Shown here: piece by piece, positions 44,269 through 52,164 of the stretch
How positions within the stretch are numbered: the stretch's first letter is position 1
Layout: each line of letters begins with the position of its first letter
From: Flavobacteriales bacterium
Lineage (GTDB): Bacteria > Bacteroidota > Bacteroidia > Flavobacteriales_E > Vicingaceae
NCBI GenBank assembly: GCA_018608405.1
Contig: JABAZP010000005.1
Coordinates: 62,001 to 126,000 of the forward strand
DNA: 64,000 nt
Direction of reading: 5' to 3'
The notes under the pieces: generated by a model
The model's input: only the letters and a program-made list of their open reading frames with translations
Told to the model about the DNA's origin: nothing
The model's database searches: none
Program-made: the position numbers and the translations under genes

Positions 44269-45015
44269 TTATTTCTTACTCTGCTTCTTAATGTATTGCT
44301 CTAAAGCCATTGTCATTGAAGGGGCTTCAGGTTTAGGTGCAGCAATATTTATTTCCAGTCCTGCATTTTCTGCAGCTTTTGCTGTTGTTGCTCCAAAAAC
44401 GGCAATTCTAGTGTCGTTTTGCTTAAACCCCGGGAAATTCTCATAAAGAGATGCGATTCCTGCAGGACTAAAGAACACAAGCACATCGTAATTTACATCT
44501 GCCAAGTCTGACAAATCACTGCAAACTGTTCTATACAACATTGCTTGTTGGAAGTTAATACTATTTTTTTCTAAAACTTCCGGAATGTCCTTCTTCAAAA
44601 TATCAGCACAAGGCAAGAGAAACTTTTCGCCTTTGTGTTTTTTAATTAATGGCATTAAGTCCTCCATCGTTTGTCTACCGTGAAAAATCTTTCTTTTTCG
44701 GTACACCACATATTTTTGAAGGTAATAGGCTGTTGATTCTGAAATACAAAAGTATTTTAAATCGTCAGGCACATTATACCTTAGCTCTTCGGCTATTCTG
44801 AAAAAATGATCAACAGCATTTCGGCTCGTAAAAATGATTGCACCAAAATCTTGAATGTTCACCTTTTGAGTTCTAAACTCTTTTGAGTCTATTCCTTCTA
44901 CGTGAATAAATGATCTAAAGTCAACTTTGACTTTACATTTTTCCGAAAGGTCAAAATAAGGTGACTTTTCCGTTTCTGGCTTTGGTTGAGAAACTAAAAT
45001 TGTTTTTACTTTCAA
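44269..45015 (-). CDS. hemD: Uroporphyrinogen-III synthase
   Basis: This 248-residue enzyme cyclises hydroxymethylbilane to uroporphyrinogen III. The frame begins with TTG, and KVKTILVSQPKPETEKSPYFDL is the usual N-terminus in this phylum, so the TTG is accepted. Other features are GAIIFTSRNAVDHFF, FCISESTAYYLQKY, VFFSPAGIASLYENF and IAVFGATTAKAAENAGLEI, which fit the two-domain HemD fold. The other tetrapyrrole genes are not nearby. It follows the DUF4271 gene by 42 bases, a conserved pair in Bacteroidota. A terminator follows. Confidence 0.92.
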   Translation of the reverse strand: MKVKTILVSQPKPETEKSPYFDLSEKCKVKVDFRSFIHVEGIDSKEFRTQKVNIQDFGAIIFTSRNAVDHFFRIAEELRYNVPDDLKYFCISESTAYYLQKYVVYRKRKIFHGRQTMEDLMPLIKKHKGEKFLLPCADILKKDIPEVLEKNSINFQQAMLYRTVCSDLSDLADVNYDVLVFFSPAGIASLYENFPGFKQNDTRIAVFGATTAKAAENAGLEINIAAPKPEAPSMTMALEQYIKKQSKK

Positions 45016-45057
45016 AGTGTAAAATTTTTATAAATTAGTAACCTAAAGAGGTTGAAA

Positions 45058-45936
45058 TTATAAACTGATTTTTATCCATTTTGCAATGACAAGCCAGGGT
45101 AAAATTTCAAGGGTGCAAAGATACGCAATTATAAAAATTAATTGCTTCCCATTCTCAAGTCCAATTATGAACCCTCTAACTATTTGAAAAAAAGCTAAAA
45201 ATGCTATGGCAATCAATCCAATTTTAGCTAAAGTTAAAAGTTCGATTGGTGAATAAACGACCAATGACGTTAAAAAAAGGAACGCAACACCCGAATATTT
45301 ATTAAACAGGTTAGATTGAAAAAGATACTCCTCAATTACCGGTTTTTCGTTCCATAACCAGCCGCTAAATTGATATAGCCCTGTTTTTGCTAATAAGTAA
45401 ATAATAAGCGGAACCATTACCATGAAATACTGGCTTTCAATAAGCGTATCTGGGTTAAAAAGTTTCACGTAAATCAGACTAAAGAATAGCGGTACAGTTA
45501 AAATAAAATTCAATGTCAGTAAAATGTTGACCGGATGGATATATACTTTTTCGTACCGAATTATTTGCTTTGACAGCTTCCAATTACCTAATGTTTTATA
45601 TAGCGTATCGAACCGTTTTCGATAACCAGAACGGGAAATAGCCAAACAGGAAAACCCAATTAATAAAACAATGATGATCCATGCGGAGGAGGAAGGTGGA
45701 GCGACAGTACCCTCATAACTTACGGGGTTTATAGAAAACCCCTCACCATGAATAATCAATGTATCTACCCACGCATTGTGATTTAACTCTCTCAACGGAA
45801 GGTTGAAGGGAGTAAATTTAGTTGTAGGAAGTAACTGAATTGTGTCTTGCACGAATTGTAATTTGAGAAACAAAATTAAGCTTTGACTGTCTTGTTGAAG
45901 AGGGAAAAACTTCTTTTTATGACTAATTTTGCACAA
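45058..45936 (-). CDS. DUF4271 membrane protein
   Basis: This protein of up to 292 residues has about six membrane segments (near residues 88-103, 140-160, 172-190, 220-240, 245-260 and 270-285). A soluble N-terminal region contains ELNHNAWVDTLIIHGEGF. The pattern and the hemD neighbour match DUF4271, a family of unknown function. The start is uncertain: the longest frame begins with TTG at 45936, 16 bases from the divergent acyl-CoA dehydrogenase ATG and overlapping its promoter box. TTG at 45873 or a GTG seven codons later are alternatives. No ATG is available near the N-terminus. Confidence 0.75.
   Translation of the reverse strand: MCKISHKKKFFPLQQDSQSLILFLKLQFVQDTIQLLPTTKFTPFNLPLRELNHNAWVDTLIIHGEGFSINPVSYEGTVAPPSSSAWIIIVLLIGFSCLAISRSGYRKRFDTLYKTLGNWKLSKQIIRYEKVYIHPVNILLTLNFILTVPLFFSLIYVKLFNPDTLIESQYFMVMVPLIIYLLAKTGLYQFSGWLWNEKPVIEEYLFQSNLFNKYSGVAFLFLTSLVVYSPIELLTLAKIGLIAIAFLAFFQIVRGFIIGLENGKQLIFIIAYLCTLEILPWLVIAKWIKISL
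45924..45931 (+). promoter_or_regulatory. Probable -7 box (TAATTTTG) for the acyl-CoA dehydrogenase gene
   Basis: TAATTTTG matches the consensus, 21 bases before the ATG. A -33 element is not clear. Confidence 0.42.
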
Positions 45937-45952
45937 ATAGATAATAAACGAT

Positions 45953-47140
45953 ATGGCTAGCGATAGATTTCAAGCACCAGACTATTACTTATTAGATGAA
46001 TTGTTGACGGAAGAACACAAGTTAATCCGAGATACGGTTAGAGAATGGGTAAAAAAAGATGTTTCTCCAATTATGGAAGAGGCGGCTCAAAAAGGAGAAT
46101 ATCCTATTCACTTAAACAAAGGAATTGCCGAGTTAGGCGGTTTTGGACCTTATATACCAACGGAGTATGGTGGTGCAGGGTTAGACCAAATTTCTTATGG
46201 TTTAATTATGCAGGAATTTGAGAGAGGTGATTCAGGATTAAGATCTGCTGCATCTGTTCAGAGTTCTTTAGTGATGTATCCAATCTATAATTACGGAAAC
46301 GAAGCGCAACGAAACAAGTACCTTCCCAAATTGGCATCTGGTGAGTGGGTAGGTTCTTTTGGCTTAACCGAGCCCGACCATGGTTCAAATCCAAGCGGAA
46401 TGATTACCAATTACAAAGACATGGGAGACCATTACTTGTTGAACGGAGCAAAAATGTGGATTACCAATTCACCAATTTGCGATGTGGCTGTTGTATGGGC
46501 TAAAAATGAAGAGGGTAGAATTCATGGACTTGTTGTGGAACGAGGAATGGAAGGATTTACGACTCCCGAAACTCATGGTAAGTGGTCTTTGAGAGCATCA
46601 AGAACCGGAGAGTTAGTGTTTGATAACGTAAAAGTGCCAAAAGAGAATTTATTACCGAATAAGTCGGGATTAGGAGCACCACTAGGTTGTTTAGATTCTG
46701 CTAGATACGGAATAGCCTGGGGTGTGATTGGGGCAGCGATGGATTGTTATGATTCAGCTTTGCGCTACGCACAAGAAAGAATTCAGTTTGGAAAGCCAAT
46801 TGCAGCATATCAACTGACGCAAAAGAAATTAGCTGAGATGATTACTGAAATTACGAAAGCTCAGTTACTGACTTACCGATTAGGGCAATTAAAAAATGAA
46901 GGCAGAGCAACGACACAGCAAATTTCAATGGCAAAAAGAAACAATGTTGATATGGCGTTGAAAATTGCAAGAGAAGCGCGTCAAATTCATGGAGGAATGG
47001 GTATAACGGGAGAATACCCAATAATGCGCCACATGATGAACTTAGAGTCAGTTATTACTTACGAAGGAACGCACGACATTCACTTGCTAATTACAGGAAT
47101 GGACATTACGGGACATTCAGCTTTTAGAAGCGACGTATAG
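45953..47140 (+). CDS. Acyl-CoA dehydrogenase (glutaryl-CoA dehydrogenase-like)
   Basis: This 395-residue flavoenzyme oxidises an acyl-CoA at the alpha-beta bond. Family blocks are SFGLTEPDHGSNPSGM and KMWITNSPICDVAVVWAK for FAD binding, ARYGIAWGVIGAAMDCYDSALRYAQERIQFGKPI, IHGGMGITGEYPIMRHMMN and the catalytic Glu in TYEGTHDIHLLITG. The GDSGLRSAASVQSSLVM segment, with its arginine, resembles glutaryl-CoA dehydrogenases, which also decarboxylate. I therefore favour lysine/tryptophan-type glutaryl-CoA use, with moderate confidence. The downstream gene is a sulfurtransferase fragment. Confidence 0.92.
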   Translation: MASDRFQAPDYYLLDELLTEEHKLIRDTVREWVKKDVSPIMEEAAQKGEYPIHLNKGIAELGGFGPYIPTEYGGAGLDQISYGLIMQEFERGDSGLRSAASVQSSLVMYPIYNYGNEAQRNKYLPKLASGEWVGSFGLTEPDHGSNPSGMITNYKDMGDHYLLNGAKMWITNSPICDVAVVWAKNEEGRIHGLVVERGMEGFTTPETHGKWSLRASRTGELVFDNVKVPKENLLPNKSGLGAPLGCLDSARYGIAWGVIGAAMDCYDSALRYAQERIQFGKPIAAYQLTQKKLAEMITEITKAQLLTYRLGQLKNEGRATTQQISMAKRNNVDMALKIAREARQIHGGMGITGEYPIMRHMMNLESVITYEGTHDIHLLITGMDITGHSAFRSDV

Positions 47141-47221
47141 TTTTTTGAAATAGATTTTTAGTAAAGCCATCTCGAATTTCGAGATTGGGCAGAGGCCATA
47201 AATTTTCATAGCGACAAAAAG

Positions 47222-47452
47222 ATGAAACCTCTAGAAGCGCTAGATTCTATTTATGGACAACTGCAAGTAGGGAAAGAAGATCCAATTATTGTGTACTGTC
47301 ATAGTGGGGTCCGTTCGGCTCACACAACTTTTGTATTAACACAATTATTAAACTATAACAACGTAAAAAATTATGATGGTTCATGGACAGAGTGGAGCTA
47401 TTATAGTGATTTACCATTTGAATTAGATCATTTAACACAAACAAATAATTAA
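47222..47452 (+). CDS. C-terminal fragment of a rhodanese-type sulfurtransferase (probable gene remnant)
   Basis: This 76-residue reading frame holds only the last part of a rhodanese domain: the active-site loop VYCHSGVRSAHTTFVLTQLL and the closing NYDGSWTEWSYYSDLPFE. That resembles the end of two-domain thiosulfate/3-mercaptopyruvate sulfurtransferases. Upstream of the ATG, in the same frame, the DNA still reads family-like sequence (LEFRDWAEAINFHSDKK) back to two stop codons at about 47159-47164. The N-terminal rhodanese domain and the start of this one are missing, and the acyl-CoA dehydrogenase begins the space before it. The catalytic Cys remains, but a stable fold is doubtful. I read it as a deletion remnant. 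Confidence 0.7.
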   Translation: MKPLEALDSIYGQLQVGKEDPIIVYCHSGVRSAHTTFVLTQLLNYNNVKNYDGSWTEWSYYSDLPFELDHLTQTNN

Positions 47453-47454
47453 TT

Positions 47455-48330
47455 ATGGAAACTTATTTAGAAGCCTTTATAAACGCCTTTACAGGCACAT
47501 TGGAGTGGACATGGAAATCAATCATCTTTCAAGTACCTTGGTACACGAATTACTTTTGGGGTTTAATTGCGATCTCACTTTTTGCATGGATTTTAGAAAT
47601 AATATTCCCGTGGCGAAAAGACCAAGCTATCATTAGAAAAGATTTTTGGATGGATGGATTTTACATGTTTTTTAATTTTTTCATCTTCTCCATTGTAATC
47701 ACCGGTGTTTATGACATTCTAGCATTGCTATTTTCAAGTGTAAACATTACCATGAAAAGTCTTACACTTTTTGATATTTCGGAATGGCCAATGTGGTCAC
47801 AATTGTTGGTGTTCTTTATCATTTTGGATTTTGTACAGTGGTTTACGCATGTACTGCTTCATAGATATCCCGTTTTATGGAAATTTCATAAAGTACACCA
47901 CAGTGTGAAGGAAATGGGGTTTGCTGCCCATTTAAGATACCATTGGATGGAAAATATTTTTTATAAGCCCCTGAAGACTTTTGGTGTAATGCTTATTGGT
48001 GGGTTTGAGCCTGAACAAGCGTATATTATTCACTTTATTACCATTGCCATTGGCCACCTGAACCATTCGAATGTTAAAATTACATGGGGTCCGTTAAAGT
48101 ATATCTTCAATAACCCTGTGATGCACTTATATCATCATGCTTCAGTATTACCTGAAGGGAGGTATGGTGTTAATTACGGAATTAGTTTAAGTCTGTGGGA
48201 CTATATTTTCAAGACAAACTACATTCCTGAAGAAAGCGGAACTGTAGAAATTGGATTTGAAGGAGACGATAAATTCCCAAACGATTTTATTAGTCAAAAC
48301 ATATATGGCTTCAAAAAGGGTCAGCAGTAG
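47455..48330 (+). CDS. Sterol desaturase/fatty acid hydroxylase family membrane protein
   Basis: This 291-residue di-iron membrane enzyme has three to four hydrophobic segments and the histidine clusters of the family: HVLLHRYPVLWKFHKVHHSV near residues 135-158, a HLNHSN element near 200, and MHLYHHAS near 225. Such proteins hydroxylate or desaturate lipids; in Bacteroidota some hydroxylate fatty acyl chains or carotenoids. The substrate is unknown. It begins two bases after the sulfurtransferase fragment. A strong hairpin terminator follows at 48361. Confidence 0.88.
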   Translation: METYLEAFINAFTGTLEWTWKSIIFQVPWYTNYFWGLIAISLFAWILEIIFPWRKDQAIIRKDFWMDGFYMFFNFFIFSIVITGVYDILALLFSSVNITMKSLTLFDISEWPMWSQLLVFFIILDFVQWFTHVLLHRYPVLWKFHKVHHSVKEMGFAAHLRYHWMENIFYKPLKTFGVMLIGGFEPEQAYIIHFITIAIGHLNHSNVKITWGPLKYIFNNPVMHLYHHASVLPEGRYGVNYGISLSLWDYIFKTNYIPEESGTVEIGFEGDDKFPNDFISQNIYGFKKGQQ

Positions 48331-48360
48331 ACACAAACTGTTTTGTGTTGTTTGAAACCG

Positions 48361-48393
48361 AAAAAGCCTCTTCAAAATTGAAGAGGCTTTTTT
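48361..48393. terminator. Terminator after the fatty acid hydroxylase gene
   Basis: AAAAAGCCTCTTC (48361-48373) pairs with GAAGAGGCTTTTT (48380-48392) over a 6-base A/T loop, with T residues on the plus strand. It works in both directions. Confidence 0.9.
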
Positions 48394-48448
48394 GTACCCG
48401 GAGTCCCGCTATAGCGGGACGCGGCCGCAATGGCCACAGGATTTTAAG
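48394..48448 (-). pseudogene. Broken 3'-half copy of tRNA-Leu (anticodon loop to 3' end)
   Basis: The stretch repeats the intact tRNA-Leu at 48602-48686. Bases 48421-48448 match 27 of 28 positions of 48627-48654 (variable arm and anticodon part), and 48394-48403 match 48601-48610 (acceptor end). Between them the T-arm is replaced by an 18-base perfect palindrome, so the T-loop TTCGA is lost. The D-arm half is absent. It cannot be a working tRNA. The two copies are 206-207 bases apart in direct orientation. Confidence 0.8.
48403..48420. repeat. 18-base perfect palindrome inside the tRNA-Leu remnant
   Basis: GTCCCGCTATAGCGGGAC reads the same on both strands. It occupies exactly the place of the tRNA T-arm in the remnant. 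I did not notice another copy in this window. Confidence 0.75.
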
Positions 48449-48461
48449 AAAACTGAATCTG

Positions 48462-48522
48462 CTGCAAACGAATGCAATGCATTACATTTCGGCAGAAAAC
48501 GATGCATTTAAGTGTAAATGCA
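48462..48522. repeat. Two adjacent inverted repeats between the tRNA-Leu remnant and tRNA-Leu
   Basis: An imperfect stem-loop spans 48462-48495 (CTGC with GCAG outside, CGAATG with CATTTCG, and AAT with ATT inside). A perfect 8-base stem TGCATTTA/TAAATGCA with loop AGTG lies at 48503-48522. Their role is unknown. Confidence 0.5.
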
Positions 48523-48558
48523 CACTCCAAAGGAACACTCTATCAATTTTAAGTCACA

Positions 48559-48592
48559 AAAAAAGGGACTGCTATTTCTAGCAATCCCTTTA
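48559..48592 (-). terminator. Terminator of tRNA-Leu
   Basis: AAAGGGACTGCTA and TAGCAATCCCTTT form a stem with one mismatch at about 48562-48591. On the minus strand it is followed by a T-run, 10 bases after the tRNA-Leu 3' end. Confidence 0.75.
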
Positions 48593-48601
48593 TTCTCAAT
48601 G

Positions 48602-48686
48602 TACCCGGAGCCGGGGTCGAACCGGCACGGCCGCAATGGCCACAGGATTTTAAGTCCTGCGTGTCTACCAATTCCACCACCCGGGC
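48602..48686 (-). tRNA. tRNA-Leu (TAA anticodon)
   Basis: This 85-base class II tRNA has acceptor GCCCGGG/TCCGGGT, the D-arm GGTGGAATTGGTAGACACGC and an anticodon stem AGGAC/TCCT-type with TTAAAAT giving anticodon TAA. The long variable arm is GTGGCCATTGCGGCC, and the T-arm is GCCGGTTCGACCCCGGC. The 3' CCA is not encoded. A damaged copy of its 3' half lies 206 bases downstream. Confidence 0.95.
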
Positions 48687-48727
48687 AATTGGTACATTCT
48701 AAACTTACGCTTAGAAGACACTTCCAT

Positions 48728-48752
48728 AAAAAAATCCTCTCCGAAAAGAGGA
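48728..48752 (-). terminator. Hairpin terminator after tRNA-Gly
   Basis: TCCTCT (48735-48740) pairs with AGAGGA (48747-48752), and the minus strand continues with a run of seven T residues. It separates the Gln-Gly pair from tRNA-Leu. Confidence 0.65.
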
Positions 48753-48757
48753 CCTTG

Positions 48758-48830
<73 letters not shown>

Positions 48831-48854
48831 GTTGTTACTTTTTAAGAACTTTTG

Positions 48855-48927
48855 TTGTCCGACTAGGGCTCGAACCTAGACTCTTCTGTACCAAAAACAG
48901 ACGTGTTGCCAGTTACACCATCGGACA
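48855..48927 (-). tRNA. tRNA-Gln (TTG anticodon)
   Basis: This 73-base tRNA has acceptor TGTCCGA/TCGGACA, anticodon stem TCTGT/ACAGA with loop TTTTGGT (anticodon TTG), and T-arm CTAGGTTCGAGCCCTAG. It is the first of the minus-strand tRNA genes. gatC in this window belongs to the amidotransferase that makes Gln-tRNA in many bacteria. Confidence 0.95.
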
Positions 48928-48944
48928 ATTTTTGTAACGGGTGA

Positions 48945-48952
48945 CAAAAGTA
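48945..48952 (-). promoter_or_regulatory. Probable -7 box (TACTTTTG) of the tRNA-Gln/Gly genes
   Basis: TACTTTTG on the minus strand matches TAnnTTTG and ends 17 bases before tRNA-Gln. A TTTG lies 12 bases upstream. Confidence 0.5.
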
Positions 48953-48993
48953 AAAAAAACTTCACAAATATTTATGCTTTCTTAAGAAAAGTA

Positions 48994-49027
48994 TTTGAAC
49001 CCATTTGAAGTAGTTTTTTTATCTTCG
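48994..49027 (+). promoter_or_regulatory. Possible promoter of the DUF2723 gene (TTTG - 22 bp - TATCTTCG)
   Basis: TTTG at 48994-48997 and TATCTTCG at 49020-49027 (one base off TAnnTTTG) lie 33 bases before the ATG. Confidence 0.4.
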
Positions 49028-49060
49028 CATCCGTTCTGAAACCAGCACTAAATAAAGTAC

Positions 49061-52000
49061 ATGACTACATTTAAAAAATTAAACCTCAGCATAGGATGGA
49101 TTACTTGGATAATCGCTTCTGCAGTATATCTGTTAACCATCGAGCCAACCACAAGTTTTTGGGATTGTGGAGAATTTATTGCAACTGCCTTTAAATTAGA
49201 GGTTGGACATCCTCCGGGAGCCCCCTTATTTATGATGTTAGCACGTTTCTTTAGCTTGTTTGCATCTCCTGAAAAGGCGGCACTAATGATTAATTCGCTA
49301 TCAGCATTAGCGAGTTCATTCACTATACTTTTCTTGTTTTGGACCATTACCGCTTTCGGTAAAAAACTGGCTTTGAAGAGCGGAGAATTAACAAATCCTA
49401 AAGTTTTTGCCATCATAGGTAGTGGATTAGTCGGTGCATTGGCCTATACTTTCTCAGATTCTTTCTGGTTTTCAGCAGTGGAAGGAGAGGTTTACGCTTT
49501 ATCATCCTTGTTCACTGCGGTTGTTTTTTGGGCCATTGTGAAGTGGGAAGGAGTTGCTAACGAAAGTCATAATTTAAGATGGATTATTCTGATTGCCTAC
49601 CTCATGGGACTTTCAATTGGAGTTCACTTGTTGAACTTATTGGCAATACCGGCTATCGTAATGGTGTATTATTTCAAAAAATATAAACCAACACCTAAAG
49701 GGATAATTATCGCTTTAGGACTTTCTGTGGTTATTCTAGCTGCTATACAGTACGGTATTATTCCAGGTCTAATCGTTATGGCTTCTTGGTTTGAGTTGCT
49801 GTTTACGAATAGTTTTGGATTACCATTTAACACAGGCTTCTTCTTTTATTTAGCACTTATTGTTGGCGGTTTGGCATATGGATTACATTACACTCAGAAA
49901 AATTCGAAGGTAGTGTTGAATACTATTTTCTTGTGTGTTTCTGCCATTATTTTAGGGTATTCATCTTTCGCAGTAATCTTAATTCGCTCCAACGCCAATA
50001 CTCCAATGGATGAGAATAACCCGGAAAATGTTTTTACTTTTCTTTCTTATCTAAATCGTGAGCAATATGGTGACAGACCCCTGTTTAATGGACATTCATT
50101 TAACACACCATTAGATACTAAAGATCAATACGGAGATGGAAAACCGGTTTACTTTCAAGACAAGGAAAGTGGCAAGTATATAATCACTGACGATCGAAAG
50201 AATTCCGTTCCTAACTATGACAGTCGTTTTAAAACGGTTCTTCCAAGAATGTGGAGCACTGAAGCTAGACACAAAAGCCAATATGTTAAATGGTCTAACT
50301 TTAAAGGAAAGCCGGTTCGTTATCAAGATGCGAGTGGCGAAACGAAAGTGATTAACACGCCAACATTTGGTGAGAATATGTCGTACTTATTCAACTACCA
50401 AATGACATGGATGTATTGGAGATATTTCATGTGGAACTTTGCAGGAAGGCAGAATGACATTCAAGGACATGGCAATGTAATTCATGGAAACTGGATTAGT
50501 GGAATAAAGTTCATCGATGAAATGAGGTTGGGTACACAGGATAATTTACCTGAATTGATTACCGAGAACAGAGCGAATAATAAGTACTACTTGCTACCCT
50601 TGATTCTGGGAATAATTGGTTTGGTTTTTCAATTTACCAGAGATAAACAAGATGGCGCGATTGTTATGCTCTTGTTCTTTTTTACAGGCTTAGCAATTGT
50701 ATTGTACCTGAATCAGTATCCGCTTCAACCTAGGGAACGTGATTATGCTTATGCAGCATCATTTTACGCCTTTGCAATTTGGATTGGTTTAGGTGTTTAT
50801 GCACTGTACGACCTTATAAGTAGAGGAAAGTCGAATGGAATAGTTGCCATTGGAATAACTGCAGTTACCTTAATTGCTGTGCCCGGGCTTATGGCTTCTG
50901 AAAACTGGGACGATCATACAAGAGCGGACAGATATACGGGAAGAGACTTTGCGAAAAACTACCTTGACTCTTGTGAGCCCAATGCAATACTATTTACAAA
51001 TGGAGATAACGATACCTTCCCACTATGGTATGTGCAAGAAGTCGAGGAGTACAGAACAGATGTTCGAGTAATTAATTTGAGTTTGTTGAACACAGATTGG
51101 TATGTGAATCAGATGCGATTAAAAGCATATGAATCAGATCCAATTCCGTTGACTCTTCCTGAAAAGAAAATTCGACAGGGAACAAATGATTACTTGCCTG
51201 TTTATGAAAGAAAGCAGATTAAGGGACATATTGATGTGGATGATTTAATCGATTTCATTAAATCGGATAATCAACAAACAAAGATTCCTGTGGGAACCGG
51301 TGAAAAAATTGACTACATCCCAACAAAGAAATTAAAGATTGCAGTTGACAAAGAGAAGGTGTTGGCGAATGGCACAGTACCTGCAGACAAAGCTGATCAA
51401 ATTGTTGATGAGATTGCATGGGAGATTAAAAAATCTTACGTATTAAAGAATGATTTAACGATTCTAGATATTTTAAGTTCAAATAATTGGGAGCGACCTA
51501 TTTATTTTGCCAGCACAACAGGCTTGGCAAGCTACATTGGCTTAGAAGATTATTTTAGAGCCGAGGGTATGGCTTATCGATTGGTTCCAATTAAAAAGCA
51601 AGGACGAGGAGATGGCAACCCAGGTTACGTTAATTCTGATATTTTATACAAGCGTTTAATGGAAGACTTCCATTGGGGTGGAATGGATACAGATGATATC
51701 TATATGGATGAAACAAATCGTCGAATGACCATGAGCTTGAGAATTACATTCTCTCGTTTAGCGGATCAGCTAATCGCTGAGAATAAATTGGATAAAGCGA
51801 AGTTAGCTTTAGATAAAGCTTTTGAAGTAATGCCTGAGCACAATGTACCTTATGATTACTTTGTCATGTTCTTAGCAGAGAATTATTACGGAATTGGAGA
51901 GTTTGAAAGAGCCAACGAAATCGTTTTACGCTTAGTGGATATCTATGAGAAAGAGGTAATTTACTATCAGAGTTTAGATCCGAAGTATGCAATAACTGTT

Positions 52001-52135
52001 AAAAATGACCTACAGCAAGCTCGTGGTATTTTGAATAGATTAGTTGTGATGACCAATCAATTGTATCCTCAAAAAGAATTTGGACAGGAATTAAATCAGC
52101 GGTTAGCTCCATATTTTGGTGCAAACAACCAGTAG
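49061..52135 (+). CDS. DUF2723 membrane protein (TMEM260/protein O-mannosyltransferase-like)
   Basis: This 1024-residue protein has around twelve membrane segments in the first half, starting SIGWITWIIASAVYLLTIEP. The DUF2723 signature EPTTSFWDCGEFIATAFKLEVGHPPGAPLFMMLARFFSLF is at about residues 28-67, with the acidic residues expected at a GT-C active site. The second half is largely soluble, with a region of paired helices near the C-terminus (DKAKLALDKAFEVMPEHNVPYDYFVMFLAENYYGIGEFERANEI) that looks TPR-like. The family includes human TMEM260, a protein O-mannosyltransferase, so a role in envelope protein or glycan glycosylation is likely. The acceptor is unknown. Confidence 0.88.
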   Translation: MTTFKKLNLSIGWITWIIASAVYLLTIEPTTSFWDCGEFIATAFKLEVGHPPGAPLFMMLARFFSLFASPEKAALMINSLSALASSFTILFLFWTITAFGKKLALKSGELTNPKVFAIIGSGLVGALAYTFSDSFWFSAVEGEVYALSSLFTAVVFWAIVKWEGVANESHNLRWIILIAYLMGLSIGVHLLNLLAIPAIVMVYYFKKYKPTPKGIIIALGLSVVILAAIQYGIIPGLIVMASWFELLFTNSFGLPFNTGFFFYLALIVGGLAYGLHYTQKNSKVVLNTIFLCVSAIILGYSSFAVILIRSNANTPMDENNPENVFTFLSYLNREQYGDRPLFNGHSFNTPLDTKDQYGDGKPVYFQDKESGKYIITDDRKNSVPNYDSRFKTVLPRMWSTEARHKSQYVKWSNFKGKPVRYQDASGETKVINTPTFGENMSYLFNYQMTWMYWRYFMWNFAGRQNDIQGHGNVIHGNWISGIKFIDEMRLGTQDNLPELITENRANNKYYLLPLILGIIGLVFQFTRDKQDGAIVMLLFFFTGLAIVLYLNQYPLQPRERDYAYAASFYAFAIWIGLGVYALYDLISRGKSNGIVAIGITAVTLIAVPGLMASENWDDHTRADRYTGRDFAKNYLDSCEPNAILFTNGDNDTFPLWYVQEVEEYRTDVRVINLSLLNTDWYVNQMRLKAYESDPIPLTLPEKKIRQGTNDYLPVYERKQIKGHIDVDDLIDFIKSDNQQTKIPVGTGEKIDYIPTKKLKIAVDKEKVLANGTVPADKADQIVDEIAWEIKKSYVLKNDLTILDILSSNNWERPIYFASTTGLASYIGLEDYFRAEGMAYRLVPIKKQGRGDGNPGYVNSDILYKRLMEDFHWGGMDTDDIYMDETNRRMTMSLRITFSRLADQLIAENKLDKAKLALDKAFEVMPEHNVPYDYFVMFLAENYYGIGEFERANEIVLRLVDIYEKEVIYYQSLDPKYAITVKNDLQQARGILNRLVVMTNQLYPQKEFGQELNQRLAPYFGANNQ

Positions 52136-52164
52136 TATTGCTAAATTTACGCTAAACCAACCAT

